Source: Pseudonocardia alaniniphila
GTDB lineage: Bacteria > Actinomycetota > Actinomycetes > Mycobacteriales > Pseudonocardiaceae
Length of the DNA: 64,000 bases
Assembly: GCF_022524485.1 (NCBI RefSeq)
Contig: NZ_JAKXMK010000004.1
Span: 348,306-412,305, forward strand
Reading direction: 5' to 3'
In this document: positions 24,088 to 32,593 of the stretch, in pieces
Layout of the letters: every line of letters begins with the position of its first letter
Numbering within the stretch: the stretch's first letter is position 1
Notes under the pieces: model-generated
The model's input: only the letters and a program-made list of their open reading frames with translations
What the model was told of the DNA's origin: nothing
Database searches by the model: none
Position numbers and translations under genes: made by a program

Positions 24088-25710
24088 TCACCGGGGGCCG
24101 AGCTGGGGATCCGCCGGGGCGGCTGTCGCGAGGAAGGGCGTGAGCAGGTGCGGAACCGAGGCGTCGGCGAGTGCGACGCCGTCGGCAGCGGCGACGTCGA
24201 GCACCTGGTAGCCGCCCGCGCCCGCCGCGGTGATCGCCTCCACCGTGACGAGACCTGACCGGCGCTGGAAGATGCTCTGCCGGAACGTCCAGCCGATCAC
24301 GCCTGCCCGCTGGAGCGCGACGGTTCGCCGCTGGATGGAGCCCTGCCTGCTCACCAGGTAGCGGGCGGTGAGCTCGTGGCCCAGGTTCCGGAAGCGGTCG
24401 AGGGCGACGAGGGCGGTGAGCGGGAGCAGCAGCAGGCTCGGTACCGCCAGCTCGGCCAGGAAGGGCACGGCCGACCCGGCGACGAACAGGCCCGCGACCA
24501 GCACGCCGGTGGGGAGGACCGCACGGGTCATGCGTCGTTGCAGCGCAGCGGGTGGGTGCTTGCGCAGCGGGGCGAGCGTGATCTCGTGCGGCTGTTCGCG
24601 CAGCGCCGCCGACGCCACGCGATGTGCCTCCGGCCGTGGGCAGGGCGGCTGCAGCGCCCCGCCCTGTGCGGAGCGCGTGAGGCCGGTGGAGAGCGCCTTG
24701 GAGCAGGCGCCGCGCCCGGCTCGGAGCAGCAGCGGCTCGACGACCTCCACCCCGCGCAGCCGCTGCTCGGACACCGAGAGCGAGCGCCGCGTGAGCAGAC
24801 CTCGCCGGACGCGCAGCGTGCCGGTGCCGATCCCGGCGGACGGGGTGGCAGCAGCCTCGGGATCGCCGGCTTCCCGGGTGAGCCGGTAGCCGTACCAGCG
24901 CTCGGCGAAGAGCACCATGGCGCCGACCACGGCGACCACCAGCAGCAGCGCCGCCAGCACCGCGATGGTGGCCCAGATCGGGGTGCTGGTGAGCCGGTCG
25001 GCTGCGTCGTCGACGGCGGGGATGTCGCGCGGGTCGACACCGAGCTCGCCGATCAGGTTGAACACCGCCGCCCCCATCGCGCCGATGCCGGCGATCGCGG
25101 AGAACGTCAGCGGAGCGAAGCGCAGCCACGACCAGTTCAGCCGGGCCAGCTCCGTGGCGGGTGGGCGCGGTGGCGCCACGGGGGCGCGTTCGACGGTCCC
25201 GGGACCGGCCGCGGTGGACGTGCGGTCCAGCAGCTCGCGGCGCAGCCGGTCGGCCTCCGTCTTGCTGACGGCGTCGAGCTGGAGCCCGGCGCTCTCCATC
25301 GGCGATCCGGACGCTGCCCCGACGTGTACGACACTCAGCCCGAAGATGCGGTGCAGCAGCTTGGCGGTGAGGTCCACGGTGCGGATCCGGTCGCGCGGCA
25401 CCGAGCGTCGCTGGCGGCGCAGCCACCCCGTGTGCAGCTCCACGCGGTCCGCTGTGATCCGGTAGCGGGTGGTCCGCCACCGGATCACGCCCCCGATGAC
25501 GACGAGCACGCCGATCCCGAGGGGGAACCACACCTGCATCGGGGTGCCCTGCCGTCCGGTGACGAGCAGGATCAGCACGACCGGCAGCAACCGGACGAGG
25601 CCGGCGATGGGGCTCACGACCAGCATCCGTTTGTCGAGCCGTCGCCACGGCGTCTCGATGACGGGCGGCGCGTCGGCGCCGGTGGCGTCGACGTCGGTTC
25701 CAGGCGTCAT
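24088..25710 (-). CDS. Bacterial PH-domain membrane protein (YdbT-like)
   Basis: This 540-residue integral membrane protein has repeated bPH_2 domains. One domain (about residues 70-150: YRITADRVELHTGWLRRQRR then IRTVDLTAKLLHRIFGL) follows a pair of transmembrane helices near residues 25-65. Further membrane helices lie near 190-270 and 380-420, and another PH domain is near the C-terminus. It forms a couple with the smaller PH protein, whose stop overlaps this ATG (25710). B. subtilis YdbS/YdbT, the comparable pair, is linked to resistance to certain bacteriocins. The role here is otherwise unknown. Confidence 0.85.
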   Translation of the reverse strand: MTPGTDVDATGADAPPVIETPWRRLDKRMLVVSPIAGLVRLLPVVLILLVTGRQGTPMQVWFPLGIGVLVVIGGVIRWRTTRYRITADRVELHTGWLRRQRRSVPRDRIRTVDLTAKLLHRIFGLSVVHVGAASGSPMESAGLQLDAVSKTEADRLRRELLDRTSTAAGPGTVERAPVAPPRPPATELARLNWSWLRFAPLTFSAIAGIGAMGAAVFNLIGELGVDPRDIPAVDDAADRLTSTPIWATIAVLAALLLVVAVVGAMVLFAERWYGYRLTREAGDPEAAATPSAGIGTGTLRVRRGLLTRRSLSVSEQRLRGVEVVEPLLLRAGRGACSKALSTGLTRSAQGGALQPPCPRPEAHRVASAALREQPHEITLAPLRKHPPAALQRRMTRAVLPTGVLVAGLFVAGSAVPFLAELAVPSLLLLPLTALVALDRFRNLGHELTARYLVSRQGSIQRRTVALQRAGVIGWTFRQSIFQRRSGLVTVEAITAAGAGGYQVLDVAAADGVALADASVPHLLTPFLATAAPADPQLGPR

Positions 25711-26216
25711 GTCGCGTCGCCCGGGGTGGCTTGGGTGGTCTCGGTGAGCGTGCGGGCCAGCTCGGCGGCGGCGTGGGCCTCCAGGCCGCTGATCTTGACC
25801 GGCCCGCGCGCCGAGGCCGTGGTGACGGTGACGGTGGCCAGCTTGAGCAGCTGCTGCAGCGGTCCGTGTTCGGTGTCGACGGTCTGCACGCGGGAGATCG
25901 GGGCGATGCGCCACTCCCGAACCAGCCACCCCGACAGCGTGTAGACGGCCTCGGGCGTGACCTCCCAGCGGTGGATCCGGTACAGCAGCGGCGGCACCAG
26001 GATCGCGTAGCCGAGGGTGGCCACAGCGGTGGCCGTGGCCGTCCAGGTGAGCCAGCCCGGTGCTCCCGCGCCCATCACGACCAGCACGACGACCTGCGGG
26101 ACGACGAGGACCACCAGCGTCAACGCGGCCCGCAGCTGCCACCACCGCACGGCCCGCGGGCTGACCTGGTGGGCGGGTGGGCGAAGCGGTAGAGCGGGCG
26201 GGGCGGCGGTGGCCAT
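25707..26216 (-). CDS. PH-domain membrane protein (YdbS-like)
   Basis: This 169-residue partner of the larger PH protein has two transmembrane helices (about residues 30-50 and 55-75). One bPH_2 domain follows, with WEVTPEAVYTLSGWLVREWR and ISRVQTVDTEHGPLQQLLKL, a standard family signature. ATG 26216 is preferred over the TTG at 26240. The four-base overlap with the next gene indicates a complex made in fixed ratio. Confidence 0.88.
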   Translation of the reverse strand: MATAAPPALPLRPPAHQVSPRAVRWWQLRAALTLVVLVVPQVVVLVVMGAGAPGWLTWTATATAVATLGYAILVPPLLYRIHRWEVTPEAVYTLSGWLVREWRIAPISRVQTVDTEHGPLQQLLKLATVTVTTASARGPVKISGLEAHAAAELARTLTETTQATPGDAT

Positions 26217-26277
26217 GGCAGGAGTCTGCCGGTGATCCAAGGAGCCCGGAAGTGGTTCCGCCTCGCGCCGGGCCGCA

Positions 26278-27477
26278 TCACTCCGGGCCGGCGAAGGCCT
26301 TCAGCTGGGCGGTGCGGACTCCCGCCGTCTGTGCCTGGATCAGGTGGAACGCCGCCTCGCGGGCCCACCGCTGCTCCGGGCTGGACAGCAGCAGCGCACT
26401 GCCCGAGCGGGCGGCGATCAGTGCGTTCGCGGTACGCACCGCCAGCTCGGCGACCTCGGCACGCAGCATCGTCCGTTCGGGCACCCGTTCGTACAGCGGC
26501 ACGCCGGTGAGCAGGGCATACGCCTCCTCCCGGACGTGGGAGGCGCGCTCCGCGAGCGCCAGAGCGAGTTCGACGGCCTCCGGCCGGTCGCGCGTCTTGC
26601 CGAGCTCGGCGAGCGCGACAAGGGCGCGGCGTAGCAGGCCCATCGACGCCGGGCTGGTGTTGGCGGTGCGAGCGGCGTCATGGGTGCGCCACGCCGGGGC
26701 GTCGATGATCGCGAGTACGTCCTCGGCGTCGATCTGCAGGTCGTCCATCTCGAGGGCGACGGTGCGCGTACCACCCATGACGGCCAGCGGGAGCGCTGCG
26801 CCCGCGCGGAGGCCGGGGCGTTCTGCAGCGGGCAGGAGAGCGAGCACGAACCGGTCGTCGGGGGTGGACGCCGCGATCATGACGACGTCGAGCAGGCCCC
26901 AGCCGGTGCACCAGTCGGCCGCGCCGGAGAACACCCAGCCGCTGCCGCGGGCCTCCGCGCGCACCGCCGGCGGCCCTGGCCTGCGGATGTGGGCGATCGC
27001 GATGCCGGCGTCGGTGCTCGCCGAGGCCAGCCCTGCGCGGTGGCGGGCGGCGGCGGGCCCGAGCTCGATGGCCTCCGGAGGAAGTCCCGGGAGTGGACCG
27101 CGGGACAGAGCCTGCGGAAAGCGGTGCTGGGTGGTGACGAACCAGGTGGCTCCACAGGCCCCGCTCACCATCTCGACCGTCTCCGCGTCCACCCGGTCGT
27201 CGGCACCGTGGCCGCCCTCCGCGGCCGGGATCCTCACCGACAGCAGGCCCTGCTCCGCCATGAGCGTGAGGTGGGCGGGGTCGACGCCACGGGCCGGATC
27301 GTCGGCGGCCTCGGCGTGCGGGGCCAGCACCTCCGCGGAGATACGGGCGGCGGCGCGAACCGCCGGATGCTCGGCCACGCGAGGTTCGGGCGCGAAGAGG
27401 GCCGCGACGGACGTTGCCGCAGAAGGGGACTCGGAGGGAGACGGCGCCATCGGAGGGATCGCCGCAGGGGGGATCAC
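26278..27477 (-). CDS. Acyl-CoA dehydrogenase family protein
   Basis: This 399-residue FAD enzyme has the three-part acyl-CoA dehydrogenase layout. An N-terminal helical domain contains LMAEQGLLSVRIPAAEGG. The middle beta-domain has GWVFSGAADWCTGWGLLD, and a C-terminal helical bundle begins near residue 270. The residues around ADWCTGWG resemble the DszC/HpaB-like side of the family more than fatty-acid enzymes, and no catalytic Glu is obvious. It could be an oxygen-using flavoprotein monooxygenase. It is upstream of no recognisable pathway; FadD lies in the same orientation two genes away. Confidence 0.78.
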   Translation of the reverse strand: MIPPAAIPPMAPSPSESPSAATSVAALFAPEPRVAEHPAVRAAARISAEVLAPHAEAADDPARGVDPAHLTLMAEQGLLSVRIPAAEGGHGADDRVDAETVEMVSGACGATWFVTTQHRFPQALSRGPLPGLPPEAIELGPAAARHRAGLASASTDAGIAIAHIRRPGPPAVRAEARGSGWVFSGAADWCTGWGLLDVVMIAASTPDDRFVLALLPAAERPGLRAGAALPLAVMGGTRTVALEMDDLQIDAEDVLAIIDAPAWRTHDAARTANTSPASMGLLRRALVALAELGKTRDRPEAVELALALAERASHVREEAYALLTGVPLYERVPERTMLRAEVAELAVRTANALIAARSGSALLLSSPEQRWAREAAFHLIQAQTAGVRTAQLKAFAGPE

Positions 27478-27488
27478 GCGCGTGGACG

Positions 27489-28373
27489 TTACGCGAGCCG
27501 ACGCATCCCGGCCGCCCGCAGCGCCCTGGACGGCACGGGGTCGTCGCCGCAGGAGGCGGGGCGTGCCCCACCTGTCACCTCGGCGACGTCGACCGACCAG
27601 CGCCTGCCGTCCCGCGCCGTGACGATCGCCCCGCCCGGAGCGTGGTCGGCCCGCAGCACCCCGGCGTCACGCAGCCCCGTGGCGGCGCGGACCGCCAGCT
27701 CGGCCACCTGGCCGGCCGGCGTCCACGTCGAGCGCCCGCGGCACATCGCCGTCTCGACCTCGCCCGACGCGGCTGCCTTGTACGCCGCGACCGCTGCCGC
27801 CTGGTCGAGCCGTCCGTAGGCGTACCCGGTGGGGAGGACCAGCGCGGTGGGGGCGAAACGGTGGCCGCCGAGGTGGGTGCACTCCCAGACGTCCAGCTCG
27901 TCCACGCCGGTGAGGGCCGTGGCGAGCGCTCGCCCGTCGAGGGCACAACAGCGGTCGCGTCTGCCGTGGGTGCACACCAGCAGCAGGGGGTCGGGGACCG
28001 CGGCGCCGGGCAGCGAGTCGCCCGGTCCGGGCAGGGGCACGTCGGCGAGCTCCGCCGGCCCGGCCACCGTGAGCACGGTGGTTGTAGCCGCGCCCGGCGC
28101 GGTGTCGGTGAAATAGACGCGCGAGGGGCCGTCGGGATCGTCGCACCGCCTGCCCGGACGCCGGATGAAGAGCAGCCGCCACCCGCCGGCCTCGGCGTTC
28201 GCGGTGAAGGCGGCGACCGACGGGTCGGCGTGGCCGGCGACGGCCCGTGGCCACGCGCCCCGGTGCTCCACACACACCCAGCGGGATGCGACCGGGCTCG
28301 TTCCGGCCAGCGGTTCGCCGAGAGCGCGAGCGAGTACCGCGCACCGTGCAGTGCCCACACGTCCGTCAGTCAT
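27489..28373 (-). CDS. Sucrase/ferredoxin-like family protein
   Basis: This protein of about 294 residues belongs to the Suc_Fer-like family, with a thioredoxin-like ferredoxin fold. The family motif is visible as VCTHGRRDRCCALDGRALA near residue 134. VWECTHLGGHRFAPTALVLP follows near residue 165; together these hold the cysteines and histidines thought to bind a [2Fe-2S] cluster. The last 60 residues (GRSTWTPAGQVAELAVR onwards) form a typical C-terminal winged segment. The role is unclear; some fungal homologues respond to iron. ATG 28373 is the best start. Confidence 0.85.
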   Translation of the reverse strand: MTDGRVGTARCAVLARALGEPLAGTSPVASRWVCVEHRGAWPRAVAGHADPSVAAFTANAEAGGWRLLFIRRPGRRCDDPDGPSRVYFTDTAPGAATTTVLTVAGPAELADVPLPGPGDSLPGAAVPDPLLLVCTHGRRDRCCALDGRALATALTGVDELDVWECTHLGGHRFAPTALVLPTGYAYGRLDQAAAVAAYKAAASGEVETAMCRGRSTWTPAGQVAELAVRAATGLRDAGVLRADHAPGGAIVTARDGRRWSVDVAEVTGGARPASCGDDPVPSRALRAAGMRRLA

Positions 28374-28422
28374 CCCCGGCAGCGTATCCAAGGCTGCCCT
28401 AACTCAGGTGGGTACACCTCCT

Positions 28423-30039
28423 TCAGCTCCGGTCGGAGCGAAGCTCCCGGTGCACGACCTTTCCGGTGGCGTTGCGCGGCAGTTCGTCGACGAACTCGAC
28501 GTCGCGGGGCACGGAGAACCGGCTGAGCTCTGCCCGCACCCAGTCACGGACGTCGTCGGGATCGACGGAGGAGCCGGGCTCGAGGACCAGGTACGCGGCC
28601 AGCCGCTGGCCGTACTGCTCATCGGTGACGCCCGTCACGGCGGCCTCGCGCACCTCCGGCCGGGCGGCCAGCAGGTCCTCCACCGGTCCGGGGTGCACGT
28701 TCTCGCCGCCGGAGACGATCATGTCGTCGGCCCGGCCGGTGAGGTGCAGCCTGCCGTGCTCGTCGAGCCTGCCGATGTCACCCGTGCCGAGCAGCCCACC
28801 GGAGCGTTCGACGTCGGTGCCCTCGCGGGTGTAGCCCTCGAACGGCATGTCGTTGCGCACGAAGATGCGCCCCTCGGTGCCGACGGGAACGGGCTGTCCG
28901 TCCTCGTCGAGCACCACCAGCTGGGTGCCGGCCGGGGCCCGGCCCGCGGTGCCGGGTGCGGCGCGCAGGTCGGCGGGCGAGGCGATGCTCACCCAGGACA
29001 CCTCGGTGGAGCCGTAGAGGTTGTAGAGCACGTCGCCGAAGCGGTCCAGGAACGTCGTGGCGAGATCGGCGGGCAGGGCTGATCCACTGACGGCCACGAT
29101 CCGCGGCCGGTGCGTCGCCCACGCGGCGTCGAGCTCCGCGGCGGGCAGCTCCAGCACCCGTTTGAGCATCACCGGCACGGCGAACACGGCGTCGCAGCGG
29201 TGTTCCTCGGCCGCGTGCAGGAAGCCGACAGGGTCGAACTTCCGCCGCAGTACCACCGGCGCTCCGTGCAGCGCGGCCAGCTGGAGCGCGGCGAAACCCC
29301 ACGTGTGCAGCAGGGGTGCCGCGATCAGCACCGGCTCGGCGGCGTGCAACGGGATCGTCGACAGGATCGCCGCCGCGGGGGCGAGGCTGCGCGGCGGCGG
29401 GCGGCGTGCGCCCTTGGGCGTGCCGGTGGTGCCGGAGGTGAGGACGATCGTGCGGCCCGCAGGAGGTCGCAGCGGCAGGGAACCGGAGCCGTCCAGCTCG
29501 GTGAGGTCGTGGACGACCGAGCAGTCCTCCGGCAGCCCGGCCAGCGCCGCGCCGAACTCCGTGTCGGCGACGACGGTGTGCAGCTTCTGCTCTGTCGCGA
29601 CGTCACGGAGCTGCCCGGCCGAGAGCCCGGTGTTGAGCAGAACGACGTCTGCCCCCAGCTTGCCCACCGCGACCTGTGCCTCGACGGCGCCGCGGTGGTT
29701 GCGGCACAGCACTCCGACGCGCACCCCGGGACCGACGCCGGTGGCGGCGAAACCGCGGGCCATGGCGTCGGTCCGGCGATGCAGATCGCCGTAGGTGAGC
29801 GAGCCGTCCTCGTCGATGATCGCGGCACGGTCGGGATGCCGGGCCGCCCCCATCTCGTAGATGGCCGTGATGCTGAAGCCGTAGCGCACCAGGCCCAGAC
29901 CCATCCCGAGTAGCCGGTCGGGGCGAATGGGGCGGACCACCCCGGAGCGCGTCAGCGCCACGATCGCGCGTCCCGATCCGACTGCTTCCTCGGCACCCGT
30001 CTGCACGGTTGCCAGCACCCGCGTGAGCACATCGATCAC
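28423..30039 (-). CDS. Acyl-CoA synthetase (FadD12-like AMP-forming ligase)
   Basis: This 538-residue adenylate-forming enzyme activates a carboxylic acid to its CoA thioester. The AMP-binding loop is TIVLTSGTTGTPKGARRP near residue 196. The adenine motif is NLYGSTEVSW near residue 342, the hinge is DMIVSGGENVHP, and the C-terminal catalytic lysine is in PRNATGKVVHREL. An N-terminal extension of 60 residues with RYGFSITAIYEMGAARHPD matches mycobacterial FadD12-type long-chain ligases. It starts at GTG 30039. The fatty acid substrate is inferred. Confidence 0.88.
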   Translation of the reverse strand: MIDVLTRVLATVQTGAEEAVGSGRAIVALTRSGVVRPIRPDRLLGMGLGLVRYGFSITAIYEMGAARHPDRAAIIDEDGSLTYGDLHRRTDAMARGFAATGVGPGVRVGVLCRNHRGAVEAQVAVGKLGADVVLLNTGLSAGQLRDVATEQKLHTVVADTEFGAALAGLPEDCSVVHDLTELDGSGSLPLRPPAGRTIVLTSGTTGTPKGARRPPPRSLAPAAAILSTIPLHAAEPVLIAAPLLHTWGFAALQLAALHGAPVVLRRKFDPVGFLHAAEEHRCDAVFAVPVMLKRVLELPAAELDAAWATHRPRIVAVSGSALPADLATTFLDRFGDVLYNLYGSTEVSWVSIASPADLRAAPGTAGRAPAGTQLVVLDEDGQPVPVGTEGRIFVRNDMPFEGYTREGTDVERSGGLLGTGDIGRLDEHGRLHLTGRADDMIVSGGENVHPGPVEDLLAARPEVREAAVTGVTDEQYGQRLAAYLVLEPGSSVDPDDVRDWVRAELSRFSVPRDVEFVDELPRNATGKVVHRELRSDRS

Positions 30040-30107
30040 GGCCTCAGTCTCCCAGCGGTAGGTGTGACCCCGCAGCGCTCAGCGACGTGATCCATGCGTC
30101 CGTGCAT

Positions 30108-31982
30108 TCAGCGCTGGGGTTGCGGTGACGCGGGCACGGTCAGGTCGTAGACCATCTGGCCGCCGACATCCGAGCCGAGGTAGTTGGCCTGCACCCACTT
30201 CGTGACCGGAGATTTGGAACGGTGACTGGGCTCCGGGAGGACGAAGTAGTGCACCTGGCGTGTTGCGCTGAACTGTTGGAACTGCTCGAGTGTCGGCGCC
30301 GGGTCGTTGCCGTTGAACCCCCCGATGCACATCACAGGGGTGAGGCTCGCCAGTGAGGGAACCGCGGCATCTCGGCAGCCCACGGTCGCGGCGGACCATT
30401 TCGTTCCCGCCTGCTGCAGCAGGGTGATGAACGCGGGGTCGAATCCCAGCTGTGGGGTGAACAGCGCGGAGTCGCCCGATGGGGACGAGGGATCGAAGTC
30501 TGCGGGCTCGTCGGAGTCGTCGTCCTTCACGCCGTGGTCGGCGGGCGGGCCGGCGAGCGGCTTGCTGCCGTGCGGTGTCGCCGCGGTGTCGATGGCGTAG
30601 GCGAACGGCGCGAGCAGCGCGGTGAGCATGATGAGGGCGACGGCCGTGGTTTCCCGATGCCGTCCGGCGGGCCGGGCCAGCAGGGCGATCACGGAGATCA
30701 CCCCGAACGAGATCACCAGCCAGCGCAGCCATGGCAGGAAGTTCGGTGAGCGTTCGAGCAGCACCACCGACCAGGCCGTCGTCAGTGCCACGATCACGGA
30801 GAGCGCGATGCGGCCGTGCTGTGTCTCTCGGAGTTTCCACAGCTCGCGTCCGCCGATGCCGACCAGTCCGGCGATGCCGGGGACGAGCGTCACGGTGATG
30901 TAGGAGTGGAAGTCCCCCGCGACGAAGCTGAGGATCAACCCCGTGACGAGTGTCCAGGCGCCCCACATCAGGACAGACGCGCGGATGCGGTCGGTGCGTG
31001 GGGCGCGGCGGGTCAGCCAGAGTCCGATCAGCAGCAGGATCAGTGCTGCGGGCAGTAGCCACGCCACCTGTGACCCGACTTCGTCGCTGAACATGCGACC
31101 GATGCCGGGAGTGCTGGCGAAGCCGCCACCCGGCGTCGCGCCGGTGACGACATGCTTGTCGTCGCCGACGAGCCGGCCGACGCCGTTGTAGTCGAGTGCG
31201 AGGTCGAGCACGCTGTTGTCCGCCGAGCCGCCGATGTAGGGACGGTCGTCGCTGGGCCACAGCTCGACGGTCGCCACCCACCATCCGCCTGCCACCACGA
31301 TGGCGACGCCCGAGGCGAGGAGCTGGCCGATGCGGCGCCACAGGCCGGTCGGAGCCGCCACGAGGTAGGCCAGCGCGAGCGCGGGCACGACCATGAAGGC
31401 CTGGCCCATCTTGGTCAGGAACCCGAAGCCGAGCAGCACTCCAGCGAGGAGCAGCCAGCGGGTGGATGCGGACTCGATTGCGCGGACGGTGGTGTAGGCC
31501 GCGCCGACCATGAGCAGGGTGGTGAGCGCGTCGGGGTTGTTCATCCGGAACATCAGCACGGCCACGGGCGTCAGCGCCATCACCGCGCCCGCGAGCAGGG
31601 CGGCGTCGGGTCCGCTGACCCGCCGCACGGTGGCGTAGACGACAGCGACCGTGGCTACGCCGGTCAGTGCGATCGGGACGAGCATGCTCCACGGCGAGAA
31701 ACCGAAGATCCGGCTCGACAACACCATCAACCAGAGCGAGCCCGGTGGCTTGTCCGTGGTCGTGATGTTGCCGGTGTCGAACGAACCGAAGAAGAAGGCC
31801 TTCCAGTTCTGCGTCATCGACCAGACGGCCCCCGAGTAGTACGTGTTCGAGTAGCGAGAGGCGCCGAGATCGGACACGTAGAGGGCAGCGGTGGTGACGA
31901 GTAGAACGCTCAACGCGAGGCGATCGCGCCGGATCTGCGGCAGCGCGCTGATCCGCGGGCTCTCGGCGACGGTTGCAGTCAC
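30108..31982 (-). CDS. GT39 membrane glycosyltransferase, paralogue 1
   Basis: This 624-residue GT-C enzyme of the YkcB/ArnT-like family probably transfers a sugar from a polyprenyl phosphate to an extracytoplasmic acceptor. About eleven membrane helices fill the first two thirds. Family landmarks are YSNTYYSGAVWSMTQNWKAF near residue 45, TDKPPGSLW and FRMNNPDA. The last 150 residues are extracytoplasmic, with PVMCIGGFNGNDPAPTLEQF and VHYFVLPE. GTG 31982 has AGGAG seven bases ahead and overlaps the stop of a broken GtrA frame. It is about 85-90 percent identical by eye to paralogue 2. The much longer upstream frame is spurious. Confidence 0.88.
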   Translation of the reverse strand: MTATVAESPRISALPQIRRDRLALSVLLVTTAALYVSDLGASRYSNTYYSGAVWSMTQNWKAFFFGSFDTGNITTTDKPPGSLWLMVLSSRIFGFSPWSMLVPIALTGVATVAVVYATVRRVSGPDAALLAGAVMALTPVAVLMFRMNNPDALTTLLMVGAAYTTVRAIESASTRWLLLAGVLLGFGFLTKMGQAFMVVPALALAYLVAAPTGLWRRIGQLLASGVAIVVAGGWWVATVELWPSDDRPYIGGSADNSVLDLALDYNGVGRLVGDDKHVVTGATPGGGFASTPGIGRMFSDEVGSQVAWLLPAALILLLIGLWLTRRAPRTDRIRASVLMWGAWTLVTGLILSFVAGDFHSYITVTLVPGIAGLVGIGGRELWKLRETQHGRIALSVIVALTTAWSVVLLERSPNFLPWLRWLVISFGVISVIALLARPAGRHRETTAVALIMLTALLAPFAYAIDTAATPHGSKPLAGPPADHGVKDDDSDEPADFDPSSPSGDSALFTPQLGFDPAFITLLQQAGTKWSAATVGCRDAAVPSLASLTPVMCIGGFNGNDPAPTLEQFQQFSATRQVHYFVLPEPSHRSKSPVTKWVQANYLGSDVGGQMVYDLTVPASPQPQR

Positions 31983-32104
31983 AGGTTGATCTCCTGAGCG
32001 TCGGGGGTGCCGGAGCGCCTCGGGCGGAAGATCCACGAACGGAACGTGACGGACCACAGGATCATTGCCAGTGCGTTTGTGGGGATGGGGGCGATCAGCG
32101 TGGC
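31979..32104 (-). pseudogene. 3' remnant of a GtrA-domain gene, copy 1
   Basis: In the frame ending at TGA 31979-31981 the minus strand encodes TNALAMILWSVTFRSWIFRP, then RRSGTPDAQEINL. This matches the end of the intact GT2-GtrA protein (AANAVATILRFIAFRSWIFR). The stop overlaps the GT39 GTG, exactly as the intact gene overlaps its own GT39 partner. Everything 5' of this tail is lost. Confidence 0.8.
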
Positions 32105-32593
32105 CCCGTGGCAACGCCATCAATGGGATGAAGCAGGTGGCTTTCCGTCCCGTCGTACATCGTGCAGATCGGTTCGAGGGCTTCGATTTCGGGCAGATAC
32201 CCACGGACCAGCCGTGTGCGTGTGCTGAGCGTACGGGATCGGTACGTCGTCGGGTAGCCATTCGAATCCCGTGGCAGTCTGTTGTCCACTCTCCGAACCG
32301 TGTTCCTGGCAAAGCAGGCGCGGCGCTCCGAAATCGTTGCAGGTCTCCGTCGCGGCGCTCACGCTGGTTGTGGGATGGAGCGACATGGAAATGGAAGGAG
32401 CTGCCAGTAGTAGTAATAGTAGTAGAATGAAATCGTGAAAGCACGGCGGTTGGAGCGCCGGCGCTCCCCAGGCCTGGAGGCCGTGCACCTCCGGTGACTT
32501 CGTCCAGCCGTCAATTCTCGGAACGGGAAACCCGGCCCGGCCATCGATCCGAGCCGGATCAGCGCGGCCCGAAGCCTACGAGCACGGCAGCGG
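32105..32593. other. Non-coding duplicated flank with a trinucleotide repeat
   Basis: No supported gene lies here. Bases 32232-32267 closely match 34621-34655 upstream of paralogue 2, which shows the duplication reached at least that far. The DNA is less GC-rich than its surroundings and holds an AGT-type microsatellite. It is probably decaying coding DNA from a lost glycosyltransferase gene. Confidence 0.55.
32406..32425 (+). repeat. AGT/TAG trinucleotide microsatellite
   Basis: The stretch is six near-perfect AGT units with one AAT interruption. Such AT-leaning simple repeats are rare in a genome of this GC content. It lies in the decayed region between GT39 paralogues 1 and 2. Confidence 0.7.

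Noticed and set aside
24376..25944. A 522-residue plus-strand frame
   Set aside because: It is antisense to the PH-domain pair and low in complexity.
31983..32444. An open frame extending the first GT39 protein by about 150 residues at its N-terminus
   Set aside because: The extra part has no family similarity, while a good ribosome site and paralogue alignment put the start at GTG 31982. The same argument removes the extension of paralogue 2.
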